Shown here: positions 1-7,869 of the stretch, piece after piece | How the letters are laid out: each line of letters opens with the position of its first letter | Position numbering within the stretch: position 1 is the stretch's first letter | Translations under genes and position numbers: made by a program | The notes under the pieces: model-generated | Databases searched by the model: none | What the model was told of the DNA's origin: nothing | What the model saw: only the letters and a program-made list of their open reading frames with translations | Assembly: GCF_900104475.1 (NCBI RefSeq) | Contig: NZ_FNJR01000004.1 | Location: 62,001 to 126,000 of the forward strand | DNA length: 64,000 nucleotides | Origin: Actinopolyspora xinjiangensis | GTDB lineage: Bacteria; Actinomycetota; Actinomycetes; Mycobacteriales; Pseudonocardiaceae | Reading direction: 5' to 3'

Positions 1-306
1 GTAGTTGGTGAAGAGGTAGTCGGAACGGCGCAGCGCACTCATGAGCCCGACCACCGTGGCTTCCTCACCCAAATTGAGGTGGCAGTAACCACCGACCTTG
101 GCCTGGGTGTAGCCCTGTGCGGCGCGTTCCTCGAACCGCCGGATGAGACTCATCTGCCGAAAGTAGTCACGCAGGGTTTCCTGGGACTCGGAACCCAACG
201 CGGTATTCCCCTGACGCTGCTGCACCCGATTGCCGCCCGAACGGGTGCCGCGGCGGCTCTTCGATCCGGAGCTTGCCGGCTTGCTACGGGTAGCGGTCTC
301 CGCCAT
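1..306 (-). CDS. pdhA: Pyruvate dehydrogenase E1 component, alpha subunit (N-terminal part)
   Basis: Partial gene; the window edge removes all but the first 102 codons. E1 alpha decarboxylates pyruvate (or a branched 2-oxoacid) with thiamine diphosphate and passes the acyl group to lipoyl-E2. After a basic, Ser/Gly-rich leader of about 45 residues the sequence enters the family's N-terminal region, with MSLIRRFEERAAQGYTQAKV followed by GGYCHLNLGEEA, which matches E1 alpha proteins. The ATG lies behind AAGGGGA. It follows lpdA on the same strand with a strong hairpin between them, so it may have its own promoter. Whether the substrate is pyruvate or a branched-chain oxoacid cannot be told from this piece. 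Confidence 0.85.
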   Translation of the reverse strand, partial: MAETATRSKPASSGSKSRRGTRSGGNRVQQRQGNTALGSESQETLRDYFRQMSLIRRFEERAAQGYTQAKVGGYCHLNLGEEATVVGLMSALRRSDYLFTNY

Positions 307-401
307 GAGAGATCCCCTTTTTCGAGTGGGTGGTTGCGGCGTCGCTGCGACCGGGGACGACGCGGTGCGTGCGAGGACGGTCGGACGCCGATGCCTTGGT
401 G

Positions 402-427
402 CGGTCCCGCCCGGGGAGGCGGGACCG
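402..427. terminator. Perfect 10-bp hairpin between lpdA and pdhA
   Basis: CGGTCCCGCC and GGCGGGACCG pair perfectly around a 6-nt loop, 22 nt after the lpdA stop on the leftward strand. There is no U-run, which is common for actinobacterial terminators. It implies that lpdA and pdhA are at least partly separate transcripts. Confidence 0.55.
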
Positions 428-448
428 AGTTCGGGAGCTCCGCCGCGC

Positions 449-1909
449 TCAGCGACGTCGCGGCGGCGCGGTGTGCAGCGGTAGCCCCAACGCCGACATG
501 GCGGACTCCATACCGATCTCCCCCAGCGTGGGGTGGGCGTGGATCGTGTCGGCGAGTTCGTCGAGGGTGGCCTCGAGACTGATGGCCAGGGTTCCCTCGG
601 TGATCAGATCGCTGGCGGACGGGCCTATGACGTGCACGCCGAGGATCTCGCCGTGCTTGCTGCCCGCCACGATCTTCATGAAACCCTCCTCGTCCCCGGT
701 GGTCTTGGACCTTCCCAGGGCGGCGAAGGGGAAACGGCTGGTGACGACGTCGTGGCCGTGCTCCTTGGCGGTCGCTTCGGTGAGACCGACGCTGGCGATC
801 TCCGGGTGGGTGAACGTGGCAGCGGGAACCACGCCGTAGTCGATGTGGGCCTCGTGGCCGGTTATGGTCTCGGCGGCGACCACTCCCTGATGGGAGGCCA
901 CGTGCGCGAGCAGCGCCCTGCCCGTGACGTCCCCGATGGCGTAGACGTGGTCGACGTTGGTCCGCAGCTTCTCGTCGACCCGCACGAAACCGCGCTCGTC
1001 GGTGGCGACGCCGGTCGCGTCGAGTCCGAGGGACGCGGTGTTGGGCTTGCGGCCCACCCCCATCAGGACCACATCGACGTCGAGCTGCTGTGCCTTGGCG
1101 CCGTCCACGTGGACCCGCAGCGCCCCCTCGGCCCGCTCGATGGCGGAGACCGTGGAGTCGGTGAGCACCCGCACCCCGCTCTTGCTCATGGAACGGCCGA
1201 GAGCCTTGCCGATCTCGGCGTCCTCGATCGGAACCAGGCTGGAGGCCATCTCCACCACGGTGACCTCGCTGCCGAAGGTGGCGAACATGCTGGCCCACTC
1301 CGCCCCGACGGCGCTGCCGCCGATCACGGCGATCCGCTTCGGAACCTCCTGGAGCCCGAACGCACCGTCGGAGGTGATCACGCCGGGGAGGTCTGCCCCT
1401 GGGATGGGCAGCCGGGCGGGCACCGACCCGGCCGCGATGATCACGTCGCGCCCGGTGACCCGCTCGACGGGCTGCCCGCCCGCCGGCTCGGCCGCGTAGC
1501 GCGGGCCTCCCTCACCGAGCGGAGACTCCCCGTTGGGGTGGACGTCCACGGTGTTGGGGCCGGTGAACCGGGCGTGGCCGTCGATGACGGTGACCCCGTT
1601 GGCCTTGAGCAACCCGGCCACGCCGTCGGTGAGGTTCTTGACGACACCGTCCTTGCGGCGGGTCACCGCCCCGAAGTCCAGCGCCACGTTCTCCGCCCGC
1701 ACCCCGAAGTCCGCGGAGTGCAGCACCGTCTCGTAGACCTCGGCGGAGCGCAGCATCGCCTTGGTCGGGATGCACCCCCAGTTCAGGCACACACCGCCCG
1801 CTTTCTCCTTCTCCACCAGACCGACCGACAGGCCCCGCTGGGCCGCACGGATCGCCGCGACGTAGCCACCAGGGCCGCCGCCCACCACAAGGAGGTCGAA
1901 TTCCTGCAC
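449..1909 (-). CDS. lpdA: Dihydrolipoyl dehydrogenase (E3)
   Basis: Flavoprotein that re-oxidises dihydrolipoamide on 2-oxoacid dehydrogenase complexes (and possibly GcvH), reducing NAD. 486 aa from the GTG chosen because AAGGAG lies 9 nt upstream; longer frames exist but lack a site. Visible: FAD-binding GGGPGG at residues 10-15, redox disulfide C41-x4-C46 (CLNWGC), NAD-binding motif around VIGGSAVGAEWA, and the C-terminal HAHPTLGE carrying the catalytic His-Glu pair. A stretch of roughly 30 residues near 140-175 (rich in Gly, Pro and Glu) looks like an insertion relative to classic E3 proteins. Next to pdhA, as expected for a PDH/BCKDH locus. Confidence 0.95.
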   Translation of the reverse strand: MQEFDLLVVGGGPGGYVAAIRAAQRGLSVGLVEKEKAGGVCLNWGCIPTKAMLRSAEVYETVLHSADFGVRAENVALDFGAVTRRKDGVVKNLTDGVAGLLKANGVTVIDGHARFTGPNTVDVHPNGESPLGEGGPRYAAEPAGGQPVERVTGRDVIIAAGSVPARLPIPGADLPGVITSDGAFGLQEVPKRIAVIGGSAVGAEWASMFATFGSEVTVVEMASSLVPIEDAEIGKALGRSMSKSGVRVLTDSTVSAIERAEGALRVHVDGAKAQQLDVDVVLMGVGRKPNTASLGLDATGVATDERGFVRVDEKLRTNVDHVYAIGDVTGRALLAHVASHQGVVAAETITGHEAHIDYGVVPAATFTHPEIASVGLTEATAKEHGHDVVTSRFPFAALGRSKTTGDEEGFMKIVAGSKHGEILGVHVIGPSASDLITEGTLAISLEATLDELADTIHAHPTLGEIGMESAMSALGLPLHTAPPRRR

Positions 1910-2209
1910 TTCGCTGTGCTCCTTTGCTTCGCACCCACCGAGAAGCCTCGAACTGTCGCGTTTCGAGTGTCGTGACCGGGACCACGGTGGCGCCATGCCG
2001 CCACGCCCAGAGTTGACCCTCAGTCACTGTGCATCCCGCACATCAGTCCCACTATTCAGCGACAAAACGAGTTCAATTGAGTACGAAACGTATAAAACTG
2101 GCCTTCAACCGGGTGGGGTACCCAACAGAAAACGAGCGCGAGCGACCGCGGTGTCAAAATCGCGGCGATTTCCCCGCCGTTACGGTTGACATCGCGACAC
2201 GATCGTTCC
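1910..2209. other. Intergenic region upstream of lpdA
   Basis: 300 nt without a gene between the PucR regulator and lpdA, both leftward. It is clearly AT-richer than its surroundings around 2040-2110 and contains the 8-bp palindrome TCAATTGA, which suits the lpdA promoter region. A small hairpin AAATCG-cgg-CGATTT at 2157-2171 lies about 40 nt past the PucR stop and may help end that transcript. Confidence 0.4.
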
Positions 2210-3457
2210 TCAAAGCCCGCTGGTGCGCATCCGCAGGGCGGACAGCGCCAACGAGAGCGCGACGTAGGAGTCACGCCCGTGCAACGGCCTGCCGATCAGC
2301 GTCGTGATCCGGTGCAGCCGGTTGAGCACCGTGTTGCGGTGGCAGTGCAGCCGCACGGCGGCGTTGGCCGTGGAGCAGTTCTCCTCCAGCCAGGCGGCGA
2401 GGGTCTCCAGCAGCATGTCCCGCTCCTTGGGCTGCAACGCGAGGATCTCGCCGAACTGATCGTCCAGCAGCCGTCTCGCGAGGTCGGGGGACTGGACCAG
2501 CAGTGCCTCGGGATAGCGCTGCTGCAGCGAGACCAGCTCCACCGATCCGGGGGGCGAGGTACCCAGCGCCGTGAGGGCGAGTTCGTGCGCCATCCCCGCT
2601 TCCGCGAGCCCGCTGACCACGGGAGAAGCGGCGGCCCGTCCCCTGACGAGCTGCCGCAGCGCCGCCAGCGCGCTCGACTCGTCGTGCTGTTCCAGCGCGA
2701 TCAGTCCCACCAGGGTGTCCGCCCTGACCTGCCAGACGGAACGGATGTGCAACGCCGCGAGTGCGGCCTGCTGCCCTCGCAGCGCGAAGCTGCCGTCCGG
2801 GACCATCTCGGCCACGACCACGACGTAGGGTCCCGAAGTGGGCAGGTCGAGTTCCTTCGCGGTCCGCTGAGCGAAGGCGGTGTCCCTGGCCCGACCGCCG
2901 AGCAGGTCCTCCACCAGCGCGTGTCTGCGCTGGTCGTCGCTGCGCAACTGCTCCAGCTCGGTGTTGCGGTAGGAGGTGGACAACGCGGAGGACAGCGCGT
3001 CGATCACCGTCCACATCGTGGTGGCCGCACCGAGCACGGCGTCCGGATCGACCTTGTCCGCATGAGCCCGCTCGACCAGCGCCTCCCACAGGATGCGTCC
3101 ACCGAGGCGGAAGGTTCGCAGCATCACCTCGAGCGGAACTCCCTGTTCGGCGCGCCGCCTGCCGATCGCGGCCGCGACCGAGTCGTCCTCCCCACGGGGG
3201 ACACGCCCGCTGAGCACGTGCAACGCGCGGGCGAGGTAGTTGGCACACCCCTCCCACAGGTCCTCACGTGGGACGGGGCGGTAGTCGGTCCACTCCGGGT
3301 TGTCGGTGAAGATCGCGTCCATGAGCCGCTGGGCGAGCCCGGGCACGTCGTCGAGGCACTTCTCCGCCAGCGAGCGCGTAATCTGTTCGGCGCGACCGTC
3401 GGGGAGGTTGTGGGTCAGTTCCCCGGGGACGTCACCTGTGAAGGGATCAGCCACCAC
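2210..3457 (-). CDS. PucR-family transcriptional regulator
   Basis: Cytosolic one-component regulator. The last 60-70 residues form the PucR C-terminal helix-turn-helix, with STANAAVRLHCHRNTVLNRL as the recognisable core, preceded by a GGDEF-like central domain that is normal for the family. GTG starts at 3457 and 3454 sit just after GGAGG; the second has the better spacing. The reading frame stays open further upstream into the divergent GntR promoter but there it reads as Arg/Ser-rich non-protein sequence. Length about 414 aa, usual for PucR/CdaR-like proteins. Target and ligand unknown; its neighbour lpdA may or may not be regulated by it. Confidence 0.85.
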   Translation of the reverse strand: MVADPFTGDVPGELTHNLPDGRAEQITRSLAEKCLDDVPGLAQRLMDAIFTDNPEWTDYRPVPREDLWEGCANYLARALHVLSGRVPRGEDDSVAAAIGRRRAEQGVPLEVMLRTFRLGGRILWEALVERAHADKVDPDAVLGAATTMWTVIDALSSALSTSYRNTELEQLRSDDQRRHALVEDLLGGRARDTAFAQRTAKELDLPTSGPYVVVVAEMVPDGSFALRGQQAALAALHIRSVWQVRADTLVGLIALEQHDESSALAALRQLVRGRAAASPVVSGLAEAGMAHELALTALGTSPPGSVELVSLQQRYPEALLVQSPDLARRLLDDQFGEILALQPKERDMLLETLAAWLEENCSTANAAVRLHCHRNTVLNRLHRITTLIGRPLHGRDSYVALSLALSALRMRTSGL

Positions 3458-3735
3458 ACCTCCAGACGATACGCCGTCGTCGCCACGGCGAGCGCGCCCC
3501 GACGGGCGGACGAAAAACCACCGACCGGGAATTCGCAGCGCAAAGCCCTGGAAACCCGAAAGCCGTCGTCGACTCCGCCGGGATCGGGCGGGGCCGGGAC
3601 CACGATCCCGCGCCGCACACGATGCGCGCGAGGCGGTATTCACCGACAATTCGGTCCCGTCCCCTGTGCGGGACGAGTCCCGGTGGCACGGGCGACCGCG
3701 ATCGGTGCCACACCCGCGCGACGATCGGGAGTTCG

Positions 3736-4434
3736 ATGGCCGCATCCGGATCACCATCCCGCGGACGCAGACCCCAGCTGCCGGAGGAAGTCGCGGTACA
3801 CATCCGCGAGCAGATCATCACCGGCCAGGTGCAGGAGGGGGAGTACCTGCGGCTCGACCAGCTCGCCGAGGAGCTGGGGATCAGCGTGACCCCGGTCCGG
3901 GAAGCACTGATCGCCCTGTCCGCGGAAGGGTTCGTGGAGCTGGAACCGCGTCAGGGGTTCGCTGTGGCACCCCCGAGCAGACAGGACCTCGACGACATCT
4001 TCGAGCTGCGGGCCGTGCTGGCGGGTAAACTCGCGGGCCGCTGTGCCGGACGGATCTCCGAGGAGCGGCTGGAACGCCTGCGAGCACTGCAGCACGAGCT
4101 CTCCCGCGCCGACGAGTCGGGGGACACCGCGACGGCCGCCGAGTCGCTCACCCGGTTCCACCGGGAGCTCGGTGAGGCATCCCGCGCACGCAAACTCGCG
4201 TGGTTCTTCGAACTCGCGAGTCGCTACGCCCCCCGGGAACAGGCCCTGGCCGCCGCGGGATGGCCGCGCTCGTGCGTTCGCGAGCACGGTGCGGTGTTGC
4301 GGGCCCTGGAGAGCGGCGATCCCGGTAGCGCCGAGGAGACGATGCGGGAGCACCTGCGAACGCTCGGGAAGCTGCTGATCGACTACCTCGACACCCGGAA
4401 CACCTGGCCGGAGGAGGACACCCCCGATGACTGA
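3736..4434 (+). CDS. GntR-family regulator, FCD (FadR/VanR-like) type
   Basis: 232-aa DNA-binding repressor or activator. An N-terminal winged helix (RLDQLAEELGISVTPVREAL, ending in the usual VREAL) is followed by an all-helical FCD ligand domain with ELRAVLAGKLAGR and HRELGEASR, where metal- or acid-binding residues normally lie. The ATG is preceded by CGGGAG; the frame is open to 3622 but that part is not protein-like. Such regulators usually sense small carboxylic acids. Divergent from the PucR gene, so each could control the other; no enzyme gene is adjacent to name the ligand. Confidence 0.88.
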   Translation: MAASGSPSRGRRPQLPEEVAVHIREQIITGQVQEGEYLRLDQLAEELGISVTPVREALIALSAEGFVELEPRQGFAVAPPSRQDLDDIFELRAVLAGKLAGRCAGRISEERLERLRALQHELSRADESGDTATAAESLTRFHRELGEASRARKLAWFFELASRYAPREQALAAAGWPRSCVREHGAVLRALESGDPGSAEETMREHLRTLGKLLIDYLDTRNTWPEEDTPDD

Positions 4435-4693
4435 GATTCGGGTGCTCCCCGCTGCCCGTTCGGCGCCGGTCACCCGATCCCCCCGCCACGCGTCGGACAG
4501 CAACGCGGCCACCCGAGGCTGGGCCACGGAGCGTAGGCAAACTCACCCATATGTGCCCACCACAAGAGTGACAGCGCAGGCATCATGGTGGCGAATACCC
4601 GCCAGCGCACGGTTTCCGCGACCACGGGAGTGATATCACGCACCCCGGTGGCTTCCACGATCGTGTGAGTAGGGGAAACTGAACCAACGTCCG

Positions 4694-4714
4694 CGCGCGA
4701 GTGGCACTCGCGCG
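4694..4714. promoter_or_regulatory. 21-bp palindrome upstream of the dsbA-like gene
   Basis: CGCGCGAGTG and CACTCGCGCG flank a single central G, 30 nt before the ATG of the DsbA-like gene. It lies in a 310-nt gap (4435-4744) that otherwise holds no gene. Either an operator or a hairpin in the 5' leader of the dsbA-VKOR operon. Confidence 0.5.
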
Positions 4715-4744
4715 GAAACCGACCGTCGAAGGTGCAGCAGGCCG

Positions 4745-5488
4745 ATGCCCAAGACAACCAATCCGATGGCGAAGCGCAGCGGGGCTTCGACCAACATCAT
4801 CCTGACCGCGATCGTGCTGGTGGTCGCGGTAGCAGTCATCGGTGGAGTCGTGTACTTCGGAGGCAACAACACCGACAACGGCGCCTCCTCGGGTGACAAG
4901 GTCGCCTCCTCAGTACTCAACCCCGAGGGCAGCCATCAGGTTCTCGAGGGAGGCCAGGGCGCCCCAACGCTGGTCGAGTTCGTGGACTACCAGTGCCCCG
5001 CCTGCCACAGCTTCTACCAGAGCACCACCAGCAAGTTGGAGAAGGAGTACGAAGGAAAGATCAACTTCGTGGTCCGGAACAACCCGCTGGACATGCACCC
5101 ACTGGCCCAGCCCGCCGCGAAGGCGGCCGAAGCGGCCGCGATGCAGGGCGAGTTCAAGTCGATGTATCACAAGCTGTTCGACAACTACTCTTCCTGGGCC
5201 GTTTCCGCGAACGGCGGCAACAACGTCAGCAGCGACGAGCAGCGCGCACAGCGGCAGTTCGCCGAGTACGCCGAACAGATCGGCCTGGACACCGAGAAGT
5301 TCCGCGAGGACATGAACTCCGACCAGGTGCAGCAGCGCATCGACAAGGATCTGGCCGACGGCCAGCAGGCCGGCGTCACCGGTACGCCCGCGTTCTTCCT
5401 CGACGGTGAACGGGTCCAGTTCTCCCAGGGCGGCACCTCGCCGTTGCAGCAGCTGCGCGACAAGCTGGACGGAGAGCTGGCCAAGTGA
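4745..5488 (+). CDS. Membrane-anchored DsbA-family thiol oxidoreductase
   Basis: Extracytoplasmic thioredoxin-fold protein that forms disulfide bonds in exported proteins. 247 aa: basic N-terminus, one transmembrane anchor at about 17-38, a short linker, then a DsbA domain with active site C84-P-A-C87 (FVDYQCPACHSF) and the cis-proline segment VTGTPAFF near the C-terminus. The stop overlaps the GTG of the VKOR gene by 4 nt, so the two are co-translated; VKOR re-oxidises DsbA in actinobacteria (family knowledge). The start could also be the ATG at codon 8. A 21-bp palindrome precedes the operon. Confidence 0.92.
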   Translation: MPKTTNPMAKRSGASTNIILTAIVLVVAVAVIGGVVYFGGNNTDNGASSGDKVASSVLNPEGSHQVLEGGQGAPTLVEFVDYQCPACHSFYQSTTSKLEKEYEGKINFVVRNNPLDMHPLAQPAAKAAEAAAMQGEFKSMYHKLFDNYSSWAVSANGGNNVSSDEQRAQRQFAEYAEQIGLDTEKFREDMNSDQVQQRIDKDLADGQQAGVTGTPAFFLDGERVQFSQGGTSPLQQLRDKLDGELAK

Positions 5489-6132
5489 CCGCGACCGCCG
5501 AGACGAACACGCGAGACGGCAGTTCCGCACCCACGAACTCGGAACAGGCCCTCTTCGGGAGGGCGTTGGGGTGGCTCTATCTGATCGGGGGCGGCATCGG
5601 GTTCCTCGCCGCCTTCGCGCTCAGCATCGAGGAGTACCTCACCCTCGTCAACCCGGACTATGTAACCACCTGCAGCATCAACCCGGTGGTGTCCTGCGGC
5701 TCGGTCATGGAAAGCGACCAGGCGAAGGCGTTCGGCTTTCCCAACCCGCTGATCGGCATAGCGGCGTTCGCGATCGTGACCACGAGCGGAGTCGCCATGC
5801 TGTCCGGCTTCCGGGCACCGCGCTGGTACCGGATCGGGATGCAACTGGGAACGATCTTCGGCGTGGTGTTCGTGCACTGGCTGATCTGGCAGAGCCTGTA
5901 CGAGATCCACGCGCTGTGCCCGTACTGCATGGTGGTCTGGGTGGTGACCATCGCCATCTTCTGGTACACCACCCTGCACAACCTGGGAAACGGACACATC
6001 CCCGCCGGCCCCGCGAAACCCCTGGTAACAGGCGTGAGCAAGGTACACAGCGTGGTGCTGGTGCTGTGGTACCTGGTCATCGTCGGCATGATCCTGCAGG
6101 CGTTCTGGACCTACTGGAGCGGGCTGCTGTAA
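5485..6132 (+). CDS. Vitamin K epoxide reductase family protein (disulfide-generating)
   Basis: Polytopic membrane enzyme passing electrons from DsbA to quinone. 215 aa with about five hydrophobic helices. The two VKOR cysteine pairs are present: loop cysteines C63 and C71 (CSINPVVSCGS) and the active-site CxxC C145-P-Y-C148. The conserved Ser/Thr-Pro region FPNPLIGIAAF follows the first pair. GTG start inside the dsbA stop (GTGA). Together with the upstream gene this is a complete oxidative folding module for the cell envelope. Confidence 0.93.
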   Translation: MTATAETNTRDGSSAPTNSEQALFGRALGWLYLIGGGIGFLAAFALSIEEYLTLVNPDYVTTCSINPVVSCGSVMESDQAKAFGFPNPLIGIAAFAIVTTSGVAMLSGFRAPRWYRIGMQLGTIFGVVFVHWLIWQSLYEIHALCPYCMVVWVVTIAIFWYTTLHNLGNGHIPAGPAKPLVTGVSKVHSVVLVLWYLVIVGMILQAFWTYWSGLL

Positions 6133-6170
6133 CCCGCGCCCCCGAACCCTGGGAGCGCGGGCGGGGTTTT
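6133..6170 (+). terminator. Hairpin plus T-run after VKOR gene
   Basis: CCCGCGC (6133-6139) pairs with GCGCGGG (6155-6161); the stem is followed by CGGGG and TTTT (6167-6170). It starts one base after the VKOR stop codon and fits a rho-independent terminator of the dsbA-VKOR operon. Confidence 0.55.
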
Positions 6171-6283
6171 CCGACCAGACCACCGGGGCGGCGTGGCTCT
6201 CCCCGCTGCGGACGTCCGCGCCGCCCCGCGAGAACGGAACACCTCCCGCATCGGCCGCCTGATCCCCGGCACGAGTGACCTCC

Positions 6284-6309
6284 GTTTGTCCCGTTACGTC
6301 ACCGGGTAT
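6284..6309 (+). promoter_or_regulatory. SigF/SigB-type promoter of the rsbW-sigF operon
   Basis: GTTT (6284-6287), 16-nt spacer, GGGTAT (6304-6309). This matches the mycobacterial SigF consensus GTTT-N15-17-GGGTAT and lies 164 nt before the anti-sigma start. It implies positive autoregulation, as in other SigF/SigB loci. The remainder of the 6171-6473 gap holds nothing else I can name. Confidence 0.75.
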
Positions 6310-6473
6310 CAGGCGGCTATGAGCGTTCAGGCCCGTTCGACATCGCCGCGTACCCGACGTTCGCGGCCAGCCGCTGTCCCACCGGGACGTCCCACCCCCC
6401 GAAGCGACGGACGGTTCCGCCCCTCTGATTCGATGTGCGGTGGTCTCGCATGAGGTTGGAACGAGGAGTCCGC

Positions 6474-6950
6474 GTGTCAGCATCCCATCCGGATCGGAAC
6501 CGGGCATCACTGGAACACGGCGCGCCGAGTGGCGAGCCCTCGGAAGCGGTCGAGGACTCCCGCGTGGTGGAGGTCAGGGTCGCCGCGGAGGCGACGCAGC
6601 TGCCCGTCATGCGCGCCGTGGTGGGCGATCTCGCCATGCGCGCCGATTTCGACGTCGACACGATCGCCGACCTGCGGCTGGCGGTGGACGAGGCGTGCTC
6701 CTCGCTGGTTCGGATCGCGGCCGAACGGAGCCCGTTGGTGGGCAGATTCCGCACCGAGGACGACAGGCTGGATTTCACGGCGGAAGTGACCAGCGACGAT
6801 CCTTCCGGGCCGCGCAAGAACACGTTCAGCTGGCGCGTACTCGGCGCGCTGACCGACAGCGTGGCATCCTCGGTTCGAGAACCCGAGAACAGCGGCGACG
6901 GTCACGTCGTACGGATCGAGCTGAGCAAGGGACGGATGGTCCACGGGTGA
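6474..6950 (+). CDS. Anti-sigma factor, RsbW-like serine kinase fold
   Basis: Cytosolic inhibitor that would bind the sigma factor encoded just downstream. 158 aa from GTG, chosen because GAGGAG lies 6 nt upstream; two in-frame ATGs further up have no site. The HATPase fold is recognisable from the N-box region DLRLAVDEACSSLV near residues 65-80, the usual signature of RsbW/SpoIIAB proteins. The later Gly-rich G-boxes are weak, as in actinobacterial UsfX/RsbW relatives. It overlaps the sigma gene by 4 nt (GTGA), so the two are made in fixed ratio. No anti-anti-sigma gene is adjacent. Confidence 0.85.
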   Translation: MSASHPDRNRASLEHGAPSGEPSEAVEDSRVVEVRVAAEATQLPVMRAVVGDLAMRADFDVDTIADLRLAVDEACSSLVRIAAERSPLVGRFRTEDDRLDFTAEVTSDDPSGPRKNTFSWRVLGALTDSVASSVREPENSGDGHVVRIELSKGRMVHG

Positions 6951-7759
6951 CGCAGGCGGACTCCGAACACGTCTACCGAGGTCAGAACTACGAGGAGCTG
7001 GCCCCGCTATTCGTCGAGTTCGCGGAGCTGAGCGGTGACGACCGGCGGCACGCGGAACTGCGGGACAAGCTGGTCACGGCGCACCTGCCCATCGCGCAGC
7101 ACATCGCACGGAGATTCAGCAACCGGGGCGAGTCCCAGGAGGACCTAGTCCAGGTCGCCACGCTCGGTCTGATCAACGCGGTGGACAGGTTCGACCCGAA
7201 CCGGGGTGTCGATTTCCTGTCCTACGCGGTGCCGACCATCATGGGTGAAGTGCGGCGCCACTTCCGCGACACCGGCTGGACGGTACGGGTTCCCCGACGG
7301 TTGCAGGAACGACACCTGTCCATCTCCTCGACGATATCGACGCTTTCCCAGGACCTGGGCAGAGCCCCCACCCCCAGTGAGATCGCCGGCCACCTCGGCA
7401 TCAGCCGTGACGAGGTGCACCAGGGCCTGGAGGCCGGAAACGCCTACCGGAGCAGTTCCCTGGACGAACTGCTCAGCGACACCGACGAGATCCCGCTCGG
7501 GGACGCGATCGGCTCCTCGGACACCGAGCTCGACGAGGTGGAGAACCGCGAGGCGATTCGTCCGCTGCTGCGGGAACTCGGCGAGCGGGAACGCCGAATC
7601 CTGATCCTGCGTTTCTTCAAGTCCATGACGCAGACCCAGATCGCCGAGCAGATAGGCATCTCGCAGATGCACGTCTCCCGGTTGCTCGCCCGTACACTGA
7701 GCTGGCTGCGGGAACGACTCGAGGTGGAGGTTCCGCCGGAGCCGGTGACGGACACCTGA
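6947..7759 (+). CDS. sigF: RNA polymerase sigma factor, SigF/SigB/SigG subfamily
   Basis: Alternative sigma factor for general stress or developmental transcription. 270 aa with regions 2-4 in order: region 2 (LVTAHLPIAQHIARRF, EDLVQVATLGLINAVDRFD, FLSYAVPTIMGEVRRHFRDT), region 3 (GRAPTPSEIAGHLGIS) and region 4 helix-turn-helix (MTQTQIAEQIGISQMHVSRL). GTG start inside the anti-sigma stop. A GTTT-N16-GGGTAT promoter lies upstream, so it probably transcribes its own operon. The gene ends at a strong bidirectional hairpin. Confidence 0.95.
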   Translation: MTQADSEHVYRGQNYEELAPLFVEFAELSGDDRRHAELRDKLVTAHLPIAQHIARRFSNRGESQEDLVQVATLGLINAVDRFDPNRGVDFLSYAVPTIMGEVRRHFRDTGWTVRVPRRLQERHLSISSTISTLSQDLGRAPTPSEIAGHLGISRDEVHQGLEAGNAYRSSSLDELLSDTDEIPLGDAIGSSDTELDEVENREAIRPLLRELGERERRILILRFFKSMTQTQIAEQIGISQMHVSRLLARTLSWLRERLEVEVPPEPVTDT

Positions 7760-7766
7760 GTGACGA

Positions 7767-7800
7767 CACCGCCCCGGACACGTCGGTGTCCGGGGCGGTG
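7767..7800. terminator. Bidirectional terminator hairpin between sigF and the M23 gene
   Basis: CACCGCCCCGGACAC and GTGTCCGGGGCGGTG form a perfect 15-bp stem around the 4-nt loop gtcg. It begins 8 nt after the sigF stop and lies 70 nt past the end of the convergent peptidase gene, so it can end both transcripts. There is no T-run. Confidence 0.75.
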
Positions 7801-7869
7801 AGGCGCGGTTGGAAAGTCGCCGGGGATCCGGTGTCGGGGTAACGCGGCTCCCCGGCGACGACTTGGGGG

